Source: CAYQLT01 sp964418425
GTDB taxonomy: Bacteria > Bacillota > Limnochordia > Limnochordales > Geochordaceae
NCBI GenBank assembly: GCA_964418425.1
Contig: CAYQLT010000062.1
Coordinates: forward strand, 1 to 14,522
DNA length: 14,522 nt
Direction of reading: 5' to 3'
Under the pieces are notes generated by a model. That model was given only the letters and a program-made list of their open reading frames with translations. It was not told where the DNA came from and searched no databases. Of this stretch, positions 8,127 to 13,497 are shown piece after piece. The stretch's first letter is position 1. Each line of letters starts with the position of its first letter. Made by a program: the position numbers and the translations under genes.

Positions 8127-8305
8127 GACTTCTTCGCTCCTTGCCCGCGGTCGAGTCTGTACGGTGCCAATGTTTATCCCTGTGCGCCTGCAGTCTTCTG
8201 GCCGCGCCCGACGCCGCCACGCTCACACCCGAAGGGCGGGGGGAGCTGCCGAGGAGGGCCCCTCAGCTGTCGCCAAGCCCGCCGTCCTGGCTGCGGGCGC
8301 GCGAT

Positions 8306-8880
8306 TCACCTCCCTGAACCGTGGGCCGCCGCCACATCCCGGGCGGCCGCGATGAGGGCGTCGATGTTGGAATCCGGCACCTGCCAGGGCATGTCGGGCC
8401 CCTGGTTGGCCAGGATAAAGCCTGGCCCGGCCGCCGTCAACACTCGGCGGGCTTCGAAGCGCACCCGCTCGGGTTTCCACCATCGGGCCACATGTCCCCG
8501 TACCCGCCTCGAACTGGGCCCGGGCCCACCGGGTCGTGAACTCCAGCATCTTTTCCATCAAAGGCCCGAGGTAGAGCCGGTGTAACCTGGCGTCCTCCAA
8601 AAGCTCCAGGAACCGGCGAGTCCCCATCAGCATGGAGGGCAGGGAGAACGGGCCGATGAGCCCTCCCACCACCAGCTTCTCCCCCTTGACCGCCTGCGCC
8701 AGCGCCCTGGCGGCCTGCAGGCTCTTCTGCAGGTAAGGGCAGAAGCAGCGGGTCGAGACCGGCCGCCAAGGCCTCCTCCAGCGCCCGCTCCGCCTCGTGG
8801 GGCAGATGCTGGTTCCAGGGCGCGGACCATCGCCTCCTCGAACGCCTGCAGCCGGCGTACCGTGTGGCGGGCAACCCCCT
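8306..8880 (-). pseudogene. Decayed uroporphyrinogen-decarboxylase-superfamily gene
   Basis: Pieces of a UroD/MtaA-like (beta/alpha)8 protein can be read on the minus strand, but only by changing frame at least twice. The central piece reads CPYLQKSLQAARALAQAV and then VVGGLIGPFSLPSMLMGTRR, the fold's conserved mid-section. It continues to about 8500. The C-terminal piece (8306-8491) reads GPGFILANQGPDMPWQ and then VPDSNIDALIAAARDVAAAHG, the typical end of the family. Upstream, EAERALEEALAAGLD (about 8750-8790) lies in a third frame, and a helical stretch near 8830-8960 may be the N-terminal remainder. No intact start exists. Members act in haem synthesis or as corrinoid-dependent methyltransferases; the fragments look closer to the latter kind. 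Stop is at 8306. Family is fairly sure; exact borders are not. Confidence 0.7.
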
Positions 8881-9056
8881 CGGCCGTCCGCTGAAGCGCC
8901 TCTATGGCCGTGTGGGCCTGCTGCAGCGCCGGAAGAAGCCTGCCCCGAAGCTGCCGGCCGGGAGCCCGTGCGGGCCTGCGGGAACCGCGGCAGGAGTCCC
9001 TGGCCGGTTCCCGGCGCGGGTAGCCCGAGAGCGCCTGCGGCAGCCGGTGCGGGGGG

Positions 9057-9085
9057 TTGACTAAGTCTCGGACTAAGCTTACCCT
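9057..9085 (+). promoter_or_regulatory. Candidate promoter/operator of the Phd-PIN toxin-antitoxin operon
   Basis: A -35-like TTGACT (9057-9062) and a weak -10 TACCCT (9080-9085) are separated by 17 bases. The spacer is full of symmetry. GACTAAG occurs twice (9059-9065 and 9071-9077), one helical turn apart. AGTC-TCG-GACT forms an inverted repeat, and TAAGCTTA is a perfect palindrome. Phd/YefM antitoxins repress their own operons by binding such repeats, so this is the likely operator. The binding itself is inferred. Confidence 0.5.
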
Positions 9086-9103
9086 GGTCCGGGGGTGTAC
9101 CCG

Positions 9104-9340
9104 TTGGCCACCACGGTCAATGTCCACCAGGCCAAGACCCATCTGTCCCGGCTGTTAGAGCGGGTTCGGCAGGGTGAGGAGATCATCATTGCCCGGGCGG
9201 GGAGGCCCATCGCTCGTCTTGTACCCATCCAGGATCGACCGGCGCAGCGTACGCCGGGTAGCGCCCGGGGGCAGGTGTGGATGGCGCCGGATTTCGACGC
9301 ACCGCTGCCCGAGGACTTGCAAGGGTTGTTTGAGCAATGA
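9104..9340 (+). CDS. Phd/YefM-family antitoxin
   Basis: This is the antitoxin of a type II toxin-antitoxin pair. It should bind and neutralise the PIN ribonuclease encoded next to it and repress the shared promoter. The protein has the whole Phd/YefM DNA-binding domain: TVNVHQAKTHLSRLLERVRQ then GEEIIIARAGRPIARLVPI. A C-terminal tail (APDFDAPLPEDLQGLF) typically wraps the toxin. TTG 9104 is preferred because GGGGGTG (9091-9097) lies 6 bases upstream and it gives the standard N-terminus. GTG 9095 would add three residues but has no separate ribosome binding site. Product length is 78 residues, normal. Its stop overlaps the toxin start by 4 bases (ATGA), a sign of translational coupling. Family is secure; the exact start is a choice. 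Confidence 0.88.
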   Translation: MATTVNVHQAKTHLSRLLERVRQGEEIIIARAGRPIARLVPIQDRPAQRTPGSARGQVWMAPDFDAPLPEDLQGLFEQ

Positions 9341-9723
9341 GGTTGTTGCTGGATACCCACGCCTTCCTTTGGTGGGTCAACGACAGCCCGCAGCTCTCCC
9401 AAGCCGCGCGGGAGGCCATCGCCGACGCAGGCAACAGCGTCTTCTTCAGCGTGGTCAGCGCGTGGGAGATGGTCATCAAGTCGAAGCTTGGCAAACTGGG
9501 AGTTCCGCAAGGCCTTTCCGATTTTCTGACCGACCAACTCCAGCGCAACTCGTTTGAAATCCTGCCGGTCTACCTGCCGCACGCACTCCAGGTGGCCGAC
9601 CTTCCGGACTACCACCGGGACCCCTTCGATCGGTTGCTGATTGCGCAGGCTCTGATTCAGAACATGCGCATCGTCAGCGGGGATCCCCAAATCCACCGCT
9701 ATCCGGTGGACGTGGTGTGGTAG
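9337..9723 (+). CDS. vapC: PIN-domain ribonuclease toxin (VapC-like)
   Basis: PIN toxins are Mg-dependent endoribonucleases that block translation, often by cutting tRNA or rRNA. This 128-residue protein has the acidic active-site set: Asp6 in LLLDTHAFLWW, Glu44 in VVSAWEMVIKSKLGK, Asp95 and Asp98 in HRDPFDRLLIAQA, and Asp116 in IVSGDPQIHRYPV. The family belongs with Phd/YefM partners, as seen here. The start ATG overlaps the antitoxin stop. No inactivating change is visible, so the module looks functional, unlike most of its surroundings. The gene ends 114 bases before the left end of the IS630-type element. The RNA target cannot be predicted from sequence. Confidence 0.9.
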   Translation: MRLLLDTHAFLWWVNDSPQLSQAAREAIADAGNSVFFSVVSAWEMVIKSKLGKLGVPQGLSDFLTDQLQRNSFEILPVYLPHALQVADLPDYHRDPFDRLLIAQALIQNMRIVSGDPQIHRYPVDVVW

Positions 9724-9837
9724 CGCTCAGGCGTGACCGTTGCGCTGAGGCGGTGGTCGGGCCGGCATGCCCAGGGCCCGCAAAGGCGGTCACAATGATC
9801 GCCCATCCTTTACGGGCCGTCGTGGCTCGCCATGACC

Positions 9838-9867
9838 TAGTACTCCATCCCACAAGTTCGTTCCCTG
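9838..9867 (+). repeat. Left terminal inverted repeat of the IS630-type element
   Basis: The end starts at the TA of CTAG and contains TCCCACAAGTTCGTTC. It matches the right end (11640-11669, inverted) and the solo end at 13028-13094. Similarity to the solo end continues to 9903, including a conserved CTTGACAATC at 9882-9891 that could supply an inward-facing -35 box. Confidence 0.75.
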
Positions 9868-10061
9868 GAATATGATGGTTTCTTGACAATCTAAAGCTGG
9901 CAGACCCCGCAAGGCATGTCACGGGTCGGCAGGAATCCCGTTGTGGGGCGCGAGGCGCGCCACGACGGGATCCAGCTCCTACCTCGTAGCCTCGAAGCGA
10001 GGGGCGAGGAAGCTTCGGTCCCACCCTTCCCCGTCGCCTTTGGATGGCAACAATTACCTCG

Positions 10062-10101
10062 CAAAAAAGTGGGCCCAATACCAGGGACCGCCAGTTTTTT
10101 G
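10062..10101. terminator. Bidirectional intrinsic-terminator-like hairpin
   Basis: CAAAAAAGTGG (10062-10072) is complementary to CCAGTTTTTTG (10091-10101) except for one G-G mismatch, with CCC/GGG able to pair inside the loop. The A-tract on one side and T-tract on the other are what a terminator working in both directions looks like. The position, about 200 bases before the transposase, would limit read-through from the flanking toxin-antitoxin operon. An alternative is the palindromic trace of a small nested element. Confidence 0.45.
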
Positions 10102-10106
10102 TCATA

Positions 10107-10133
10107 TTCCCCCTCCAGGAGGTCGAGGGGGAA
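10107..10133 (+). promoter_or_regulatory. Perfect 9-bp hairpin displaying AGGAGGT in its loop
   Basis: TTCCCCCTC (10107-10115) and GAGGGGGAA (10125-10133) are perfect complements. The 9-base loop contains AGGAGGT, a consensus Shine-Dalgarno sequence. An ATG at 10140 is 16 bases away, too far for good use, and its frame has no protein-like product. A regulatory role is speculative. Confidence 0.35.
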
Positions 10134-10301
10134 ACCGGCCATGGCTCGCAGGTCCGCTTGGAACCCTACCGGCGGGCGCATCGGTCCGGCTGCCGCGCCG
10201 GGTGGAGGCGTGGCGGTGCGTGGAGGGGAAAAGACCCAGAGGCGTGGGCCCCAAGGCGCCCCGACACCGCCGTCACTCACGAGATACGGAAGGCGCCTCC
10301 G

Positions 10302-11273
10302 GTGAGGCGGTCGCTGCCCGAGCTTACGTCGGATCAGCGCAAGGCGCTGCGGGCGTGGAAGTTCGGCCAGAAGGTCGAGCGGCGGCTGTGGGTGCGGGCT
10401 TCTATCATCGGGGGGCTGTTCCATCATCGCTCCTCGGCCGCCCAGGTCGCCTCCCGAGTGGGGGTCACGGTGCGATGCGTTGGCAAGTGGCGGGACCGGT
10501 TCCTCGAAGCCGGCGTCCCCGGCCTGTACGACCGACCCCGCTCGGGACGACCGCCCCGCTTTGCTCCGGAGCAGCGCTGCGAGGTGATCGCCCTGGCCTG
10601 CGACGCCCCGGGCCACTACGGCTTCGAAGGCCAGACCCTCTGGACGTACGACACCCTCACCGACGCCGTGCAAGGAAAGCTCGGCTTGGCGATGAGCCGC
10701 AGCAGCGTCTGGCGGACCCTGGAGCAAAACGCCCTGAAGCCCCATCGGGTGCGTATGTGGCTGCACAGCCCCGACCGCTGGGCGATCCCCGGCAGGCCCG
10801 GACGCTACGAGTACGAATCCATCCGCCACGGAACCCAGTCGCTCCTGGCGGCCTTCCACATCCGCACCGGGCACGTCATAGCTCGCTGCGGGCCGACGCG
10901 CACGGCCGAGGATCTCGTGAGCTTTATGGAGGCGGTCGCCGAGGCGTACCGGGAGGCGGCGCGGATCATCGTGATCGGGGACAACCTTAACATCCACCAC
11001 GACGGCCGGGAGGAGCGGTGGCGCCGCTTCAACGCGCGGTACGGCGGGAAGTTCGAGTTCGTGTACACGCCCCTGCATGCGTCGTGGGTGAACCAGGTGG
11101 AGATCTTCTTCTCCATCTTGCAGCGCCGGTGCCTCAAGCACGGGGACTTCCGCTCCGCCGAGGAGCTGCGCGAGCGCGTCCTGGACTTCATCGACCGGTG
11201 GAACACCACGGAAGGTCACCCCTTCCAGTGGACCTTCCGCGGGTACCCGATCCAGCAGAGGGCGGTGGCCTAA
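10302..11273 (+). CDS. IS630-family transposase, open frame but apparently missing first catalytic Asp
   Basis: The 323-residue protein has an N-terminal helix-turn-helix region (SSAAQVASRVGVTVRCVGKW), then GLYDRPRSGRPPRF, and a DDE core: SIRHGTQSLLAAFHIRTG, IVIGDNLNIHHDG (Asp227) and TPLHASWVNQVEIFFSILQRR (Glu267). GTG 10302 is chosen because GGAAGG lies 8 bases upstream and the family's usual opening (RSLPELTSDQRKAL) follows. The 86 upstream in-frame codons look non-coding. Family members have a segment with the first catalytic Asp (a DEK motif) and a QAL motif between the HSPD region and the PGRPG-YEYE region. Here HSPDRWAIPGRPGRYEYE joins them directly near residues 158-162. About 40 residues therefore seem to be missing in frame, and the enzyme should be inactive. 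Family is certain; the deletion is judged from memory of the family pattern. Confidence 0.88.
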   Translation: MRRSLPELTSDQRKALRAWKFGQKVERRLWVRASIIGGLFHHRSSAAQVASRVGVTVRCVGKWRDRFLEAGVPGLYDRPRSGRPPRFAPEQRCEVIALACDAPGHYGFEGQTLWTYDTLTDAVQGKLGLAMSRSSVWRTLEQNALKPHRVRMWLHSPDRWAIPGRPGRYEYESIRHGTQSLLAAFHIRTGHVIARCGPTRTAEDLVSFMEAVAEAYREAARIIVIGDNLNIHHDGREERWRRFNARYGGKFEFVYTPLHASWVNQVEIFFSILQRRCLKHGDFRSAEELRERVLDFIDRWNTTEGHPFQWTFRGYPIQQRAVA

Positions 11274-11600
11274 GTGGCTCCAAGGCCTCCTTGGTGGGAC
11301 CGGCCGGAGGTGCGTCGAGTCCTCCATGAGACAGCCCGGGAGGAGCTCCACCAGCTCCTCACGGCCCAGGGGCTCACCCACCTGGACGTGCTCAGCCGGG
11401 GGCGGTACCTGGTCATCTACTCGGAGGAGGGGGGCGAGAAGATGGCGCGCCTTCGGTTCGGCCGCATCGACCCGGGCCGGTACGCGCTGGACATGGCGAC
11501 CCACCGAGGGGTGTGGGAGCCGACGCCCTTCACGGGAACCCTCGCCGAACTGTTCCGGCTGGTGACCGAGCAGTTCGGTTGGGTTCTGGCCAAGCTCTAA
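11274..11600 (+). CDS. Passenger gene of the IS element, unknown function (108 aa)
   Basis: This is an unrecognised protein of 108 residues. Its GTG start follows the transposase TAA without a gap, so translation is probably coupled; upstream there is only a weak GAGGG. The N-terminal half is charged and helical (RPEVRRVLHETAREELHQLL). The second half looks like alternating strands (LDVLSRGRYLVIYSE, MARLRFGRIDPGRYALDM) ending in WEPTPFTGTLAELFRL. Composition and the even spread of hydrophobic positions support a real protein. There is no membrane segment or cysteine cluster. It lies inside the inverted repeats, 40 bases before the right end, and should move with the element. It may be an accessory factor of transposition or simple cargo. 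GTG 11310 is an alternative start. Confidence 0.7.
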   Translation: MAPRPPWWDRPEVRRVLHETAREELHQLLTAQGLTHLDVLSRGRYLVIYSEEGGEKMARLRFGRIDPGRYALDMATHRGVWEPTPFTGTLAELFRLVTEQFGWVLAKL

Positions 11601-11639
11601 CCGCATCTTTCTGTGGCTCCTCTTCGAACGGTACCGCGT

Positions 11640-11669
11640 CAGTGAACGAACTTGTGGGACGCACTACTA
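11640..11669 (-). repeat. Right terminal inverted repeat of the IS630-type element
   Basis: GAACGAACTTGTGGGA followed by CTACTAG is the inverted counterpart of the left end. Four mismatches in 31 aligned positions suggest an old insertion. It starts 40 bases after the passenger-gene stop. Confidence 0.75.
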
Positions 11670-12170
11670 GTGGCCCTGTTGGAGGAGGCCGAAGCCGACC
11701 CGGCCTGCCCGGTGAGCCGGGAGGAGCTCCGGGCGGTGCGGGCCTACCTGGAGGCGCACCGGGAAGGGCTGGACGACTGGCGGCAGCGGGAGCGGCCGCT
11801 GCCCGAGGGGGCTCGAGGGCTGGGAGCGGCCGAGCCGTCGGTGCGCCACGTGGTGACCGACCGCCTGAAGGGGAAGGCGGCCTGGACGCGGCGGGGGGCG
11901 CACCACATGATCCAGCTTCGCTGCCTGCGCTATGAGGGGCGGCTGAAGGCGTGGCTGGCGCAGTGGACGGCAGGGAGCTGGCAGGTGCGCTCGCCGGAGC
12001 CGGTGCTGCAGCGGCTGGCCCGTAAGGTGCGCCGGGCTCTGGTGGAAACCGACTGGCAGGCGTGGCTGGAGGCCCGGGTGCCGATGCTGAGCCACCCCGA
12101 CGCCCGCCGGACGGCCACCGGCGTGGCGCTGCGCAGCCGGCTGGCCTGGACGGCTCCCTGGGGGGTATAG
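11652..12170 (+). pseudogene. C-terminal remnant of an ISLre2/UPF0236-type transposase
   Basis: About 166 codons from 11671 onward look like the C-terminal third of an ISLre2 (UPF0236) transposase of some 450-500 residues. The diagnostic stretch is ARGLGAAEPSVRHVVTDRLK, followed by WTRRGAHHMIQLRCLRYEG. This mirrors the family's pattern of a Glu-anchored VxHVxxxR motif and a W-x-x-x-G-x-x-x-M-x-x-L motif. An upstream YLEAHREGLDDWRQR also fits. The first codons (11652-11670) belong to the IS630 right end, so the TTG start there is fortuitous and the frame is closed by TGA at 11643. The N-terminal part is not found elsewhere in the window. Insertion of the IS630-type element into this gene at a CTAG is the simplest cause. 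Family call is moderate. Confidence 0.62.
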
Positions 12171-12232
12171 GGCGCAATAGGCGGGGTCACACATCCCAAC
12201 CGGGGCCTGACACTTACGGTGATCGCTGGCCC

Positions 12233-12261
12233 TTGCCGCCCTGCTGGCGATGCGAGATAAT
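12233..12261 (+). promoter_or_regulatory. Sigma-A-type promoter of the second toxin-antitoxin-like operon
   Basis: TTGCCG (12233-12238) and GATAAT (12256-12261) are spaced by exactly 17 bases, giving 4/6 and 5/6 matches to the consensus. A start site near 12268 would leave a leader of about 60 bases before ATG 12332, or a near-leaderless message for ATG 12281. Confidence 0.55.
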
Positions 12262-12311
12262 ACGTGTGTGGCCTGGGCCAATGGTGCATCCTGAAGATCG
12301 CGCCGGTTGGC

Positions 12312-12328
12312 GGCTGAGGTGGTCAGCC
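12312..12328 (+). promoter_or_regulatory. Hairpin covering the ribosome binding site of the following gene
   Basis: GGCTGA-GGTGG-TCAGCC is a perfect 6-bp stem with a 5-base loop, ending 3 bases before ATG 12332. The only Shine-Dalgarno-like bases (GAGGTGG, 12316-12322) fall in the stem and loop. It may damp translation or act as a protein-binding site. This is inference from position. Confidence 0.4.
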
Positions 12329-12331
12329 GTG

Positions 12332-12649
12332 ATGTCTTTTACGACCCTGCTTGAAGACCTAAGTTGGCTCGGTGACGCCGTCCGGAAGGCCGCGCATCTG
12401 CTCGCAGACCGCGGCCATGACCCAACGGCGATGCTGGAAAAGATCGCCGAGCTCCAGGCGCGCATCCGCGAGGGGAGAATCGGCCTTACGGAGGCCAACG
12501 ATGCCATCGAGCGATTGATGTTGCCCGTTGCCGTTCTGGGTTGGGAGCACGAGACGTCGCGCGAACCCGATGCCACACCCGACGAGTTCTGGGCCGCCCT
12601 CGAAGCCGCCGCCCCAAAAGCCCCAAGCCGAACGGCGGCGGCCGGCTAG
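12332..12649 (+). CDS. Unrecognised helical protein, candidate antitoxin partner
   Basis: This 105-residue protein belongs to no family I recognise. It is predicted almost wholly helical, with LLEDLSWLGDAVRKAAHLLA, then AMLEKIAELQARIREGRIGL and TEANDAIERLM, ending in a flexible Ala/Pro-rich tail (FWAALEAAAPKAPSRTAAAG). The start is ATG 12332 with GAGGTGG 9 bases upstream. ATG 12281, in frame, would add 17 residues with no ribosome binding site. It is the first gene after a good promoter and overlaps the next gene, a RelE/ParE-like toxin, by 80 bases. Size, overlap and order suggest an antitoxin, but no DNA-binding motif is clear, so this is a hypothesis from context. Base composition is slightly less GC-rich than the left half. 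Confidence 0.6.
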   Translation: MSFTTLLEDLSWLGDAVRKAAHLLADRGHDPTAMLEKIAELQARIREGRIGLTEANDAIERLMLPVAVLGWEHETSREPDATPDEFWAALEAAAPKAPSRTAAAG

Positions 12650-13031
12650 GCACCCCTACGTTTTCCGTCGGCGGGTCCTCCGGGTCGACATCCCACGGCC
12701 GATCCGAGAGTTTCCCGATCCTGCGCGCTTCGCTGAGGTCCAGCAGCATCTTGCCCGGGCCATCGAGCTCCTCTGTACCCATCCCAAGCGTGGCAAGCCA
12801 CTGCAAGGCGCACTTAGCGGCTGGCTGAGCTATCCATGGTCCTCGGGGTCGTCACCCGACTGGGACCCGTGGCCGGACATGCGGCTGGTGTACCGCATCG
12901 AGCAAGAACGTCTCGTCATCCTGGCTATGGGTCGGCGCAAGCCCGGTCACCCCGACGATGTATACCGGTGGGCCGAGCGGGCGCTCGACGCGCGGCTTGA
13001 GGACGAAGGATACGAAGTGCCTGGCGCCTAG
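12570..13031 (+). CDS. RelE/ParE-superfamily toxin-like protein
   Basis: The C-terminal 100 residues look like a RelE/ParE fold: FPDPARFAEVQQHLARAIEL, then HPKRGKPLQGALSGWLSYPW, PDMRLVYRIEQERLVILAMG and RRKPGHPDDVYRWAERAL. The pattern HP-x-x-GKPL-x-G-x-L, the R-x-VYRIE strand and the terminal GxRxx...VY helix are typical of ribosome-dependent mRNA interferases and relatives. The first 35 or so residues are Pro/Arg-rich and share bases with the upstream gene. ATG 12570 is the nearest upstream ATG in frame, and there is no start codon between it and the domain. Its ribosome binding site is poor, so translation likely depends on the upstream gene. The stop TAG lies in the CTAG at the solo IS end, so the natural C-terminus may have been altered. 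Family call is fair. Confidence 0.7.
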   Translation: MPHPTSSGPPSKPPPQKPQAERRRPARHPYVFRRRVLRVDIPRPIREFPDPARFAEVQQHLARAIELLCTHPKRGKPLQGALSGWLSYPWSSGSSPDWDPWPDMRLVYRIEQERLVILAMGRRKPGHPDDVYRWAERALDARLEDEGYEVPGA

Positions 13032-13094
13032 GGGTCCATCCCCAGGTTCGTTCCCTGGAAATAGGAATGGTGCCTTGACAATCCAAGCTCGCAG
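13028..13094 (+). repeat. Solo left end of the same IS630-type element
   Basis: This 67-base stretch is a diverged direct copy of 9837-9903. It shares CTAG, TCCATCCC, TTCGTTCCCTGGAA, the CTTGACAATC box and the GCT-GCAG tail with small indels. No transposase or opposite end follows; the sequence changes abruptly to a parA-like fragment. It is either a truncated second copy of the element or a recombination scar. Confidence 0.7.
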
Positions 13095-13189
13095 GCGGGG
13101 CAGCCGCTCGATATGGGCCAGGTAGGCGGGCCGCTTGGGCCAGCGTCGCGCCAGGCCCGGCACGGGGAACCCCCGGGGCGAACAGCCAC

Positions 13190-13497
13190 CCAGGCGCCGG
13201 TCCAGGTCGATGGTGTAGCGGATGCGGCGGCCCTCCGCCGGGGGTTCCGGAGGAGTTCCGGCGGGAGTTCCTTGGCCGGCGGCGCCGGCGCAGCGGCCAC
13301 GGCCCGCATGCGCTCCAGGACGTCCTTGGCGCGAGGCTGCCCCACAGCCCATCGCCCCCAGCACGGGGCCGTAGTCCCGCAGGTGGCCTACGGGGGCGCC
13401 GAACGCCCGGGGGTATTCCTCCCGCAGCGGCACCACACAGGAGAGTACCGGCACCCCGAAGCCCTGCAGTAGCTGCTGCGCTGCGGCGGGGGAGTCA
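13190..13497 (-). pseudogene. ParA/Soj-like ATPase C-terminal remnant, frameshifted
   Basis: On the minus strand from about 13497, the sequence reads DSPAAAQQLLQGFGVPVLSC, then VVPLREEYPRAFGAPVGHLR and DYGPVLG. This resembles the last strand and helix of ParA-type partition ATPases (spread of the bound partner, IPxRxxYxxAF, then a D-Y-x-P motif). The reading then shifts frame to QPRAKDVLERMRAVAAA (from about 13345). It shifts again to EGRRIRYTIDLDRRL (about 13195-13235), which looks like the beta strand of a ribbon-helix-helix domain. The Walker A part is absent. The fragment ends against the recombinase relic at 13493-13500 and against the solo IS end on the other side. No parB is visible. 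ParA identity is moderately supported; the two frameshifts are clear if it is right. Confidence 0.5.

Larger units (their letters stand above)
9904..10301 (+). other. Structured leader inside the IS element, no gene seen
   Basis: Roughly 400 bases lie between the left end and the transposase start, much more than IS630 elements normally carry. No frame here resembles a protein. A series of strong inverted repeats can be seen. A long imperfect hairpin spans 9932-9973 (CCCGTTGTGG with CCACGACGGG, continuing through CGCG-AGG-CGCG). Two abutting perfect hairpins follow: CTAC-CTC-GTAG (9979-9989) and CCTCG-AAG-CGAGG (9990-10002). A 7-base long-range match links CGGTCCC (10016-10022) and GGGACCG (10084-10090). 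Two further hairpins are listed separately. This could be a structured RNA or nested debris of other elements. From about 10135 to 10285 I see nothing. Confidence 0.45.
9840..11667 (+). mobile_element. IS630-family element with passenger gene, bounded by inverted repeats in CTAG targets
   Basis: The limits come from two inverted sequences: 9837-9867 and the reverse complement of 11640-11670 agree at 27 of 31 positions by hand alignment. Both share TCCCACAAGTTCGTTC and begin with CTAG. IS630-type elements insert at TA, and IS630 itself prefers CTAG, so the element is read as the 1828 bases between TA 9838-9839 and TA 11668-11669. Inside are a roughly 460-base structured leader, the transposase (10302-11273) and a 108-codon gene (11274-11600). 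This is longer than the usual 1.1-1.2 kb. The right end interrupts an ISLre2-type transposase gene. The left flank is not the other half of that gene, so the region was rearranged after or during insertion. Confidence is good for the ends and moderate for the unit's integrity. Confidence 0.72.

Noticed and set aside
8150..8220. Sigma-D (flagellar/chemotaxis) promoter ahead of the chemoreceptor
   Set aside because: A TAAA is present but no GCCGATAT-like -10 follows at the right distance.
9883..9911. Complete promoter at the left IS end beginning with TTGACA
   Set aside because: The -35 match is good and is conserved in the solo copy, but no acceptable -10 hexamer lies 16-18 bases downstream in either copy.
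10044..10301. N-terminal extension of the transposase from ATG 10044
   Set aside because: These 86 codons cross the terminator-like hairpin and the AGGAGGT hairpin and have no IS630 similarity. GTG 10302 has a good ribosome binding site and the canonical N-terminus.
9891..11606. Open minus-strand frame of 571 codons across the IS element
   Set aside because: Antisense to the transposase and passenger gene, no family resemblance. The segment near 10040-10130 looked protein-like but coincides with the hairpins.
12062..12331. Upstream extension of the candidate antitoxin frame
   Set aside because: It overlaps the ISLre2 remnant and the promoter, and has non-protein-like composition.
9840..13094. 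CRISPR array or regular repeat array
   Set aside because: Only three related copies of one sequence exist, irregularly spaced and in both orientations. They are IS ends.
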